Assembly (NCBI GenBank): GCA_021803035.1
Contig: JAJZME010000053.1
Coordinates: 1-61,673 of the forward strand
Direction: 5' to 3'
Source: Acidobacteriota bacterium
Lineage (GTDB): Bacteria; Acidobacteriota; Terriglobia; Terriglobales; Acidobacteriaceae
DNA length: 61,673 nt
The position numbers and the translations under genes are program-made. Positions 36,636 through 44,178 of the stretch are shown piece after piece (position 1 is the first letter of the stretch; every line of letters begins with the position of its first letter). The notes under the pieces are model-generated. The model was given only the letters and a program-made list of their open reading frames with translations. It was not told the origin of the DNA and did no database searches.

Positions 36636-36695
36636 GGTGCGGGCCGAAAGCCGGTGACGCAAAGACGAACCCGGCTGTTCAGCTACGGGTGCATC
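36636..36695. ncRNA. Structured leader-like element, weak GEMM-like resemblance
   Basis: On the plus strand the core reads GGTGC (36636-36640), a GAAA-containing loop closed by GGC/GCC (36642-36652), GACGCAAAG (36656-36664), then ACCCG (36669-36673) paired with CGGGT (36686-36690) around a GCT/AGC stem, and finally GCATC (36691-36695), which can pair with GGTGC. GACGCAAAG and the GAAA loop recall the cyclic-di-GMP-I (GEMM) riboswitch. The first stem is only 3 bp, and no clear plus-strand gene follows. On the minus strand the same sequence lies in the cysD leader and forms a similar hairpin. Class and strand are both unsettled. Confidence 0.25.
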
Positions 36696-36960
36696 TTCAA
36701 AGCGAATGCATGGGAAGATCGGAGACTAGCGGGGACACCCGTCGAGAATGTTCGACAGGCGACAACACGAAAAATGACGGGACTCGCGGTTCATGTCACT
36801 TCGAAGTGTAGCAAAGAGACGCATAGGCTGTAAACCACAAATTGGGCGGGTGGCATATGGAGGTCCGGCGGCAAACGCTCAACGGAACAGCCCAAATACT
36901 TGCCGATACTGATCCTGATTTTCGCCAACCAAGAAAGGCGGTTCTTGCGTTTGGCAACTG

Positions 36961-37083
36961 ATGTTGGCCGTTACGCCTGTGCTGACAGTACTGGTCATGT
37001 CGGTCCCGGTGGCCTGGCTAGTCAATTACGTGTTCGCGATTGATGCCATCCACGCAATCTTCGGGGTTGAACACTTAGGCTAG
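36961..37083 (+). CDS. Possible small hydrophobic membrane peptide
   Basis: A 40-codon frame starting ATG encodes MLAVTPVLTVLVMSVPVAWL followed by VNYVFAIDAIHAIFGVEHLG. It is hydrophobic enough to span a membrane once, with a short polar tail. No clear Shine-Dalgarno sequence precedes it. The reading frame is also open upstream to 36919, so it may instead be the remnant of a longer membrane protein. I do not recognise a family. It is reported because its composition differs from chance frames around it. Confidence 0.25.
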   Translation: MLAVTPVLTVLVMSVPVAWLVNYVFAIDAIHAIFGVEHLG

Positions 37084-37227
37084 GCGCCGACTATTACTGC
37101 GCGGGGACGGCCGACTTCACTTGCAAGAGGCTTCAGGTACTGAGCGCAGCTTTCAATGTGAGTGTAAATGCCGAAAGCTGAAGGTTGACGATGTCCGCCG
37201 GGGGTGTATCAAATCTCACTGGAGAAC

Positions 37228-38556
37228 TCAATGTTGGATCCGACGGGTAGCGATAATCTTGATGGAGACAGGCGCGCCAGCTAAAGCGCGGGCACGAATC
37301 AAAGCCTCAAAGTAGGGTGAGTGCATGGAGCCGCTGTGGAAACCTATTGCCTGCCGCAGTTTCGCACGCTTTGTAGCATCGGACAGAAGTTCGTCGAGGG
37401 CTTCAGTCCCTACATCCCGGAGCCCTTGAAGAATCAGGACATTTCCTTCACCGCTGCTGCTCGGAAGAAGCGATATGGTTGCGTAGTCTTCGCCGGTATA
37501 GCCGGTGTGGGCCAGTCCAGAGTATGTCTTCTGTTCTCCCGGCAGCGGCTTTCTATTCACAAAAAACATCTTTCCGCCCACGCCTTTCTCTTCAACCTGA
37601 AAATTTAATTGATCGGTGAAGAGCGAAACCCATGGATTGGAAATGGGACTTCCTACGAAAACAAAGTTACCCTGATCCAACTCGTTTTGATTCAGATCGC
37701 GCGCGGAAGAAATAACCAGTTGTCCAGCTTCGGGGCCCGCGAGTTGCGTTACTGTTGACGCTGCCTCAATATCAGCTAAAGATGTCAGCCGCGAATTGGC
37801 TATATAGTTCACCAGGTGCGAGACATTAGGTGACAGATTCGTTGGTATCAGCGACTGCTGATAATTTGGCTTAAGATACTCCGCCAGCGAGATTTCCTTA
37901 GGGCTAAGAAATCGCAGCATAAGACTGCCGTCGGAAACGACCACATGGGTCTGCTCGCCCGGTTTGATCACGGCTGTTAGAGGCCACGGAACCTGGCCTT
38001 GGGCTTGAGAGGCGACATTCCTCGTTGCTCTGTACCAACTGAGTCCACAAACAGCTGCGGCGCCTATCGCGAGCCACAGGAGTGCATCCCGCATTGTGAT
38101 CCGCGCCTTCGCTTTGTCAGGCCGCGAGTTTTCCTGAGTCGCAACTGGCGAAGGCTGAAGTTGCGGTTCCGCAGCAGGGAGAAACTCCAGAACATAGGAA
38201 CCTTTCGGGATCTCAAGATGGATCCGCTCGTTCCGCCCCTCGCAAGCAAAGAACTCGTGCAGTCGTAGCCGTAGGTGCCGAACATGCACGCGTACCGCAC
38301 TGTCCTCGGCGGGACTGTAATCAGAGGGTTTGCCAAACACCGCGACTCCAATCTGTCGCTCTGTAAGGGGGGCAGTCTTTTCCTGTATGGTATGTTTGGC
38401 CAGATATGTTAATAATGTGTGCAGGTGGGCCGACTTTTGAAATGGGCCTGTCCTCAGAACCCTCTCCACCAACTGCCACCGAGGATCAGCTTGTAATTCC
38501 GAGGCCGGCATTGCGTCAGACGATGGGGTCAGAGAGGTTGTTTCAGGAGCCAGCAT
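37228..38556 (-). CDS. Membrane winged-helix regulator with unknown extracytoplasmic domain
   Basis: Predicted 442-residue protein. Residues about 25-125 form the same winged-helix type as in the GH16 fusion at 14629 (LTERQIGVAVFGKPSDYSPA, DSAVRVHVRHLRLRLHEFF, IPKGSYVLEF). A membrane helix follows at about 150-170 (ALLWLAIGAAAVCGLSWY). The C-terminal 270 residues are predicted periplasmic, and I do not recognise a family; they contain no catalytic motif that I can see. It is divergent from a TonB-dependent receptor that begins a glycoside-hydrolase locus, with an IS element now between them. A local transmembrane regulator of that locus is the simplest hypothesis. Confidence 0.75.
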   Translation of the reverse strand: MLAPETTSLTPSSDAMPASELQADPRWQLVERVLRTGPFQKSAHLHTLLTYLAKHTIQEKTAPLTERQIGVAVFGKPSDYSPAEDSAVRVHVRHLRLRLHEFFACEGRNERIHLEIPKGSYVLEFLPAAEPQLQPSPVATQENSRPDKAKARITMRDALLWLAIGAAAVCGLSWYRATRNVASQAQGQVPWPLTAVIKPGEQTHVVVSDGSLMLRFLSPKEISLAEYLKPNYQQSLIPTNLSPNVSHLVNYIANSRLTSLADIEAASTVTQLAGPEAGQLVISSARDLNQNELDQGNFVFVGSPISNPWVSLFTDQLNFQVEEKGVGGKMFFVNRKPLPGEQKTYSGLAHTGYTGEDYATISLLPSSSGEGNVLILQGLRDVGTEALDELLSDATKRAKLRQAIGFHSGSMHSPYFEALIRARALAGAPVSIKIIATRRIQH

Positions 38557-38681
38557 GATTCAAGCTGCATTATAGTCCCAGAATATGCAGTTGACATTAT
38601 TATTTAAGGTCTGGGCTTCCGAGAGTCCGGGAGATCCGAAGCGATAAAGTCTTTTCCCTCCCGTTAAATGCACTTTAGTGA

Positions 38682-40132
38682 TAATACTGTTCACTTAAAA
38701 ATTTTGTGGCATTCTGTGTGAGAGGTACAGGAGGCCACATTGGCGCGTACAGTTGCCGAACTTCCGGCCGGGTCGCGGATCACGGATTACATCAGCCTCA
38801 GCGTGGTGAGCAAATCATTCCCTATCGAGGCCATTGAAGGGGTATTGGCGCGTACTGGCAGGATGAGCCTTCGTCAGCGCGATTTGCCGGCGCACGTGGT
38901 GGTGTACTACGTGATTGCCCTGGCGCTGTACATGCAGTCGTCGTATCGGGAAGTGTTGCGTTGTCTGGTGGAGGGCATCCAGTGGCTGCGCGATCCTTCG
39001 GCGCGGGTGCGGGTAGCGGGCAAGTCGGGTATTTCTCAGGCCCGCACGCGGCTGGGCTGGGAGCCGCTGCGGCAGCTGCATGATGAGTTGGTCCAGCCGG
39101 TTGCAGCGCGCGGCACACGGGGCGCCTGGTACCGGGACTGGCGGTTGGTGAGTCTGGATGGCAGCACGTTGGAGGTGGCTGACGAGAAGGTCAACGAAGA
39201 AGCTTTCGGCCGCCCCGGAGCCGGTCGCGGTACCAGCGCCTATCCGCAAATCCGTTTTGTGTCGTTGGTGGAGAACGGCACGCACGTGCTGTTCGGCAGC
39301 CAGATGGACAGCTATCGAACCGGCGAAATCACGCTGGCCAAAGCGGTGCTTCCGCGCTTGTGTAAGGGTATGTTGTGCTTGGCCGATCGGAATTTCTTCG
39401 GCTTTGCACTCTGGCAGCAGGCGCAAGCAACGGGCGCGGATCTGCTGTGGCGGATGAAAAAGAACATGCGCATGGCGTGTGAGCAACGCCTGCCCGACGG
39501 TTCCTATCTCAGCCACGTGTATCCTTCCGCACGTGACTGGCGGCACAAAACCAATGGTATCCCGGTGCGGGTGATCGACTACCGGCTGGAGGGGATCGAT
39601 GGCGACGAGCCGATCTACCGGCTGGCGACCACTATTCTCAACACGGACAAGGCTCCGGCCAACGAACTGGCCGCTCTCTATTACGAGCGCTGGGAGATAG
39701 AGACCACCTTCGACGAACTAAAGACGCATCTGCGCGGAGCGCACATGGTGCTGCGCAGCAAAACTCCCGATCTGGTGCGGCAGGAATTCTACGGTCTGCT
39801 GATGGCACACTTTGCCATCCGCGGCTTGATGCACGAAGCGGCCTTGAAAGCCCACGACGATCCGGACCGGCTCTCCTTTCTGCACGCTGTCCGCGTCGTC
39901 CGCCGCAAGCTGGCCGTCTAGCCCGCTATTCCCCCCTCGGAAGAAGAGGACATTTCATAACGCCGTTCTCGATGCAATCCTCCAGGAACGCGTCGTCTCC
40001 AGCCGCCATCGGCGCAATCCTCGCGGCGTAAAGCGCAAAATGAGCAACTTCCCTCTGCGCGCTCGTCACGCCATGCCCCTGCCAGCCATCGACATTGGCA
40101 AAGCCGTTAGGATAATTAAGTGAACAATATTA
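38682..40132 (+). mobile_element. Complete IS4-family insertion sequence
   Basis: The element is 1451 bp, bounded by 17-bp terminal inverted repeats that match at 16 of 17 positions: TAATACTGTTCACTTAA at 38682-38698, and the complement of TTAAGTGAACAATATTA at 40116-40132. A perfect 10-bp direct repeat ACTTTAGTGA flanks it (38672-38681 and 40133-40142), as expected for a target duplication of this family. The single transposase gene is intact. Perfect flanks and an intact gene point to a recent insertion. It lies in the divergent intergenic region between the regulator at 37228-38556 and the receptor at 40412. Confidence 0.92.
38740..39921 (+). CDS. IS4-family transposase
   Basis: Predicted 393-residue DDE transposase. 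It begins at a TTG codon (38740) preceded by AGGAGG. The catalytic residues are seen in SLDGSTLEVAD (first Asp), CLADRNFFGF (second Asp) and YYERWEIETTFDELK. The last fits the Y-x2-R-x3-E-x6-K signature of the IS4 family exactly and supplies the catalytic Glu. The N-terminus (FPIEAIEGVLARTGRMSLRQ) matches the IS4 N-terminal domain. Length is normal and there are no frameshifts, so the element may be active. Confidence 0.93.
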   Translation: MARTVAELPAGSRITDYISLSVVSKSFPIEAIEGVLARTGRMSLRQRDLPAHVVVYYVIALALYMQSSYREVLRCLVEGIQWLRDPSARVRVAGKSGISQARTRLGWEPLRQLHDELVQPVAARGTRGAWYRDWRLVSLDGSTLEVADEKVNEEAFGRPGAGRGTSAYPQIRFVSLVENGTHVLFGSQMDSYRTGEITLAKAVLPRLCKGMLCLADRNFFGFALWQQAQATGADLLWRMKKNMRMACEQRLPDGSYLSHVYPSARDWRHKTNGIPVRVIDYRLEGIDGDEPIYRLATTILNTDKAPANELAALYYERWEIETTFDELKTHLRGAHMVLRSKTPDLVRQEFYGLLMAHFAIRGLMHEAALKAHDDPDRLSFLHAVRVVRRKLAV

Positions 40133-40198
40133 ACTTTAGTGATGTTTAAAATTTTCATATTGTAAATGATTTCAGGACTCGCTTTTTAGCGCGAATCC

Positions 40199-40240
40199 CA
40201 AAAATCACGTGTGAAAACATAGTTTTCACCGTGATTTTTG
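40199..40240 (+). terminator. Long near-perfect hairpin upstream of the third receptor
   Basis: The arms CAAAAATCACG-TGTGAAAAC and GTTTTCAC-CGTGATTTTTG pair almost completely around an ATA loop, with one unpaired base. The A-tract on one side and T-tract on the other make it look like a bidirectional intrinsic terminator. It lies about 170 bp before the receptor start, so it may instead be an attenuator in its leader or a large operator. Confidence 0.5.
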
Positions 40241-40411
40241 AGGCTAAACCCTTTGCAGGCGTCAGCGATTCGTCGAAACTCGCCTTGGGTCAAGCAACCA
40301 TCCCTAGTGAAAGTCGAGTGGGTGCTTCCCGATAAAAAACCGAGGATTCAATGTTCCAGGAATGATTGGCTTGGCCGGGAAGAGTTCCTGGTGCTTGGGA
40401 GGCAATACGGA

Positions 40412-43400
40412 ATGACAGGCGTGAGAATCTCTCTCGAAGGTACGGGGGGTGGACCAAACGGCAAGCGGTTCGCTGTCTGGATGTGGGTACTGCTTTTTCT
40501 GTTGGTAGGCCCGGCTCTTCAACGAATTGACGCCCAGCAGCTGGGCGGGATTAACGGTACGATCACGGATTCAACGGGCGCGGTAGTCCCAGGCGCAAAG
40601 ATCATCGTCTATAGCCCCAGCTCCGGTGTCACATACAAGTCGCAATCTTCATCGGCAGGAACTTTCCTCCTTGTGAACGTCATCCCAGGCAACTACACAA
40701 TTACTGTGGAAGCGCCGGGATTTGCGAAGTTTATCCAGACGAACTTCCGCGTGGACATTGGCGCGACGGCGGCATTGATGGCCACTCTGAAGCCAGGAGC
40801 GGCGACCGCAAGCGTCGAGGTGAACGGTGCCCAGACGCCGCTGCTCACGGAGCAGCCTGATATCGGCACCACGATCGAGCCCGAGATCTGGAAAAACATG
40901 CCGGTCGAGGTTAACGGAGGCGGACGCGACCCGCGCGCGGTGGCATTGAGCAATATACCGGGCGTTGAGTACTTCGCCTACGGCTACGGCAAGATTGCCG
41001 GCTCTCAATACGGTGCGGAATTCAATTATTTTAACGGCTTACCGCAAAACTCCAATGCCACGATTACGCCTCCCTACGATTTTGTGAACGAAGTTCACGT
41101 CGATACTACCTCAATGAATGCGGAATACGGCTGGGGAGTGGGAGAGGTAAATTTCCAGACCAAATTCGGCACCAACCAGATCCACGGCAGCGCGTTCGAG
41201 ATCAACCGCAACAGCTTCTTTGATTCGCGCGGGCCATTCGATCCGGCACCCAGTCCAGTTCCGCAGAACCACCAGAACAACTACGGCTTCTCGATCGGCG
41301 GGCCGGTGGTGATTCCCAAGATCTATAACGGTCACAACCATACATTCTTCTACTTTTCCTACGAGGGTTTCCGTCAAAACAACCAGTCCATCGGTTCGCC
41401 GATAAGTGGTTACACTACAGTGCCGACCGCAGCGATGAGGAAAGGCGATTTCAGGGGACTGATGACCTACAATGCGAGCGGGCAAGTGGTACAGGCGCCG
41501 ATTTACAATCCACTCAGCCCCAATCCGAATGCTCCCCAGCAGTTTGATTATGATGGTGAGCCCAATGTGATTCCGCCGGGCCAACTGAGCGCAACGTCGC
41601 AGCTGCTGGCTAAGTATATTCCCTTGCCAAATACTACCGGATCAGGTCCCGGCAACCTGATCGATAACTATCATTACAATATCGCGGTGCCTTCTTCGTA
41701 TAACCGCTGGGCGTTTTCAATCGACGAGCACTTCAACGCCAACCAAAGCGTCAACGTAGCCGTCGTCGATTCGCCAACGCCGCAGAAGGCAGCATACAAT
41801 GGCCCGCCAATCTTTGGCGGACTCAGCAATCCGAATCCGCTTAATGATTTAATCCAGCAAAATTGGCCGAGCGGGTTCGTATACGGTAATTATGTTTGGG
41901 CCATCCGTCCCACGCTGCTCCTCAGCGCCGGTCTCTCAGTGCCATTTCATTACAGCTTCACCCGCAAAGGTCTGGAGCCTAATATGACTATCCCTGCACA
42001 GAATCTGGCAGGTGCTCCGGTGAAAGGTTTTCCGACTATCACGTTTAGTGGAATCGACGCTCCGCAGGGCTTCGGCAAAGGCTCGGGCATGGTGGGTGTT
42101 GACACAAAAACGCCCTATTACTCCTTTTACACCAACGTGTACTGGACCAAAGGCCGTCACGCGCTGAACTTTGGTGCGCAAGGCATGTACTACATGAGCT
42201 ATGGGTTCAGTTGCATGAACTGCGCCGGGCAGTTCAACTTCGTTGGCACCACGACTACCAACAATATCAGCAGCAACCCGAGCCAGTTTACCGGCAATCC
42301 CTACGCCGGCAGTCCCTTTGCCAGCTTCATGATCGGCCAGGTGGATAGCGCCGGCTTATCATATTCACCGGAAGTCGCTGTGAAGTATGCTGCCTACGCG
42401 CTCTATGTCCAGGATGCTTTCAAGGCCAGCCCAAGGCTTACCGTGAACGCCGGTCTGCGCTGGGACATCCAGATTCCGCAGTGGACGAACAATGGCAAGC
42501 AAGACTTTGTGACTCCTCAATCGTTGAAGTTACCCAATGAGGCTGCGGACGGAGAACTGGGTGTTTTGACGCATTACGGAACATGCCCCAGTTGCGCCGG
42601 CTTCAACCGTGCGGCGATTCATTGGGGCGAACTTGGACCGCGTGTTGGCTTTTCATATGCGCTTGATCGCAAGACTGTCATTTCTGCAGGCTTCTCTACG
42701 CTGTGGCAACAGGCGGCCAGCAACGAAAATGGCGGAGGCGAATATGCCAATGACGGCAACGCGTTCGGTGTCTCCAACTATATCAACGGCAACGGCACCA
42801 ACCAGCCAGGCTTTGGCAACTGGGATAAGACGACGCTGAATTTCCCGCCGCCCGTCCAGTTTAGTAACACTGCGTTAACTGGTCAGAGTGTGGGCTACTT
42901 CAACCCCGCAGTTTCCGGCCGAGATCCCTACTATTTTCTGTGGGATGTGAGCGTTCAGAGAGTCCTTCCGGGTAACTGGTTCATTCGTTCAAGCTATGTA
43001 GGCCAGCGAGGCATCCACTTGGTGCGGTTCCCGATGGATATGAATCTTCTGCCTGAGGGAGTCCCGGAGAGATATGGCAATCTGCTTTCTCAGAGCATCA
43101 CTTCGCAAGCTGCACTTAATGCAGGAATCCAAGCCCCCTTTGGCAACTTTGCGCAGGTGATGGGATCGAGCGCGACCGTGGGACAGGCCCTGAAGCCTTA
43201 CCCGCAGTACACAAGCATCATGAATAACTTCAACTCAACTGGATTTATGAGCTACAACGCATGGCAGAATGAGATCGACAAGCGCTATTCCAACGGGATC
43301 GCGTTACTCTCAGGCTTTACCATCCAGCGTGACATCAGCAACGCTACCAATGAGCTCTCCTGGGCTGGAATGAACACCAATCCAGTTGACCCTTACCGGC

Positions 43401-44071
43401 CATCAACGGCTGTTGCCCCCACCGGTCCAGACTGGATGGTCAACATTGCTGGCACCTACGATCTTCCCATTGGTCCTGGAAGGCCTTGGCTAAACAACAG
43501 GGGCTTCACAGGTGAGTTGATCGGTGGGTGGAAACTGGCGTGGGCTCTCTACTACGGTAGTGGCTCTCCGCACAGTGTTGTCGCCGACGGAAGCCCCTTC
43601 GGCCTTGGCAACCGGGCCGACCGGGTGCAAACCATTCCCATCAAAGTCAATAACTACCACGCGGTCAAGAAGTGGATCATGGATGGCGCACCGCCGGCCG
43701 CTGCTCCCCAGATCGTCCAGAACAATGGCGCTTTCATTGATCCGGCAGTTGCAGACGGCTACTCCGATGGTGCCAATGGTCAACCCGTTTCGCCGCAATG
43801 GGGTTACATTCCTGGCAACTCAAAGGCAACCTATACCGCATTCAGAGATCCGCCCTATGCAAACGAGGCCGTCGGCTTGATGAAGGAATTCTCAGTAACC
43901 GAACGGGCGAAGGCCATCCTGCGGGTCGACTACTTCAATCCACTGAACCGTTGGTATACCCCCTGGTGCGTCGACATGAACATTGACGACAGTACGTACG
44001 GTAAAGTTACGAATCCGAAATGTGGATCAGGCCAACGCCAGGGGCAAATGTCTTTAAGGATTCAATTCTAA
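40412..44071 (+). CDS. Oar-like TonB-dependent receptor of the mannoside-type locus
   Basis: Predicted 1219-residue outer-membrane receptor. The frame is open further upstream, but the ATG at 40412 follows GGGAGG and gives a signal peptide (KRFAVWMWVLLFLLVGPALQ, cleavage IDAQ). Residues about 45-130 are the carboxypeptidase-regulatory-like domain (LGGINGTITDSTGAVVPGAK). The plug and barrel then run to a C-terminal MSLRIQF with a terminal Phe. It opens a plus-strand run containing GH2, lipoprotein, GH31 and phosphomannose isomerase genes. The glycan it imports is inferred only from these neighbours. Its promoter region has been separated from the divergent regulator by the IS4 element. Confidence 0.9.
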   Translation: MTGVRISLEGTGGGPNGKRFAVWMWVLLFLLVGPALQRIDAQQLGGINGTITDSTGAVVPGAKIIVYSPSSGVTYKSQSSSAGTFLLVNVIPGNYTITVEAPGFAKFIQTNFRVDIGATAALMATLKPGAATASVEVNGAQTPLLTEQPDIGTTIEPEIWKNMPVEVNGGGRDPRAVALSNIPGVEYFAYGYGKIAGSQYGAEFNYFNGLPQNSNATITPPYDFVNEVHVDTTSMNAEYGWGVGEVNFQTKFGTNQIHGSAFEINRNSFFDSRGPFDPAPSPVPQNHQNNYGFSIGGPVVIPKIYNGHNHTFFYFSYEGFRQNNQSIGSPISGYTTVPTAAMRKGDFRGLMTYNASGQVVQAPIYNPLSPNPNAPQQFDYDGEPNVIPPGQLSATSQLLAKYIPLPNTTGSGPGNLIDNYHYNIAVPSSYNRWAFSIDEHFNANQSVNVAVVDSPTPQKAAYNGPPIFGGLSNPNPLNDLIQQNWPSGFVYGNYVWAIRPTLLLSAGLSVPFHYSFTRKGLEPNMTIPAQNLAGAPVKGFPTITFSGIDAPQGFGKGSGMVGVDTKTPYYSFYTNVYWTKGRHALNFGAQGMYYMSYGFSCMNCAGQFNFVGTTTTNNISSNPSQFTGNPYAGSPFASFMIGQVDSAGLSYSPEVAVKYAAYALYVQDAFKASPRLTVNAGLRWDIQIPQWTNNGKQDFVTPQSLKLPNEAADGELGVLTHYGTCPSCAGFNRAAIHWGELGPRVGFSYALDRKTVISAGFSTLWQQAASNENGGGEYANDGNAFGVSNYINGNGTNQPGFGNWDKTTLNFPPPVQFSNTALTGQSVGYFNPAVSGRDPYYFLWDVSVQRVLPGNWFIRSSYVGQRGIHLVRFPMDMNLLPEGVPERYGNLLSQSITSQAALNAGIQAPFGNFAQVMGSSATVGQALKPYPQYTSIMNNFNSTGFMSYNAWQNEIDKRYSNGIALLSGFTIQRDISNATNELSWAGMNTNPVDPYRPSTAVAPTGPDWMVNIAGTYDLPIGPGRPWLNNRGFTGELIGGWKLAWALYYGSGSPHSVVADGSPFGLGNRADRVQTIPIKVNNYHAVKKWIMDGAPPAAAPQIVQNNGAFIDPAVADGYSDGANGQPVSPQWGYIPGNSKATYTAFRDPPYANEAVGLMKEFSVTERAKAILRVDYFNPLNRWYTPWCVDMNIDDSTYGKVTNPKCGSGQRQGQMSLRIQF

Positions 44072-44178
44072 CTTCAACCCAAGCTAGACACAGCAAGCGG
44101 CAAGATGGCGCGGCGCAACATGGCAACCGCGCCATCCGCAGCCGCTACAGGATTAGAAAGAGACCAGCGGGGAATATC

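Larger units (their letters stand above)
36616..37227. other. Intergenic region upstream of cysD
   Basis: This 612-bp gap separates cysD from a regulator gene on the same strand. It contains a structured stretch at 36636-36695 (separate entry), a perfect 12-bp palindrome CACTTCGAAGTG at 36797-36808 that could be an operator, and a small hydrophobic open frame on the plus strand at 36961-37083. The cysDNH promoter must lie here but I cannot place its hexamers with confidence. Confidence 0.45.
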
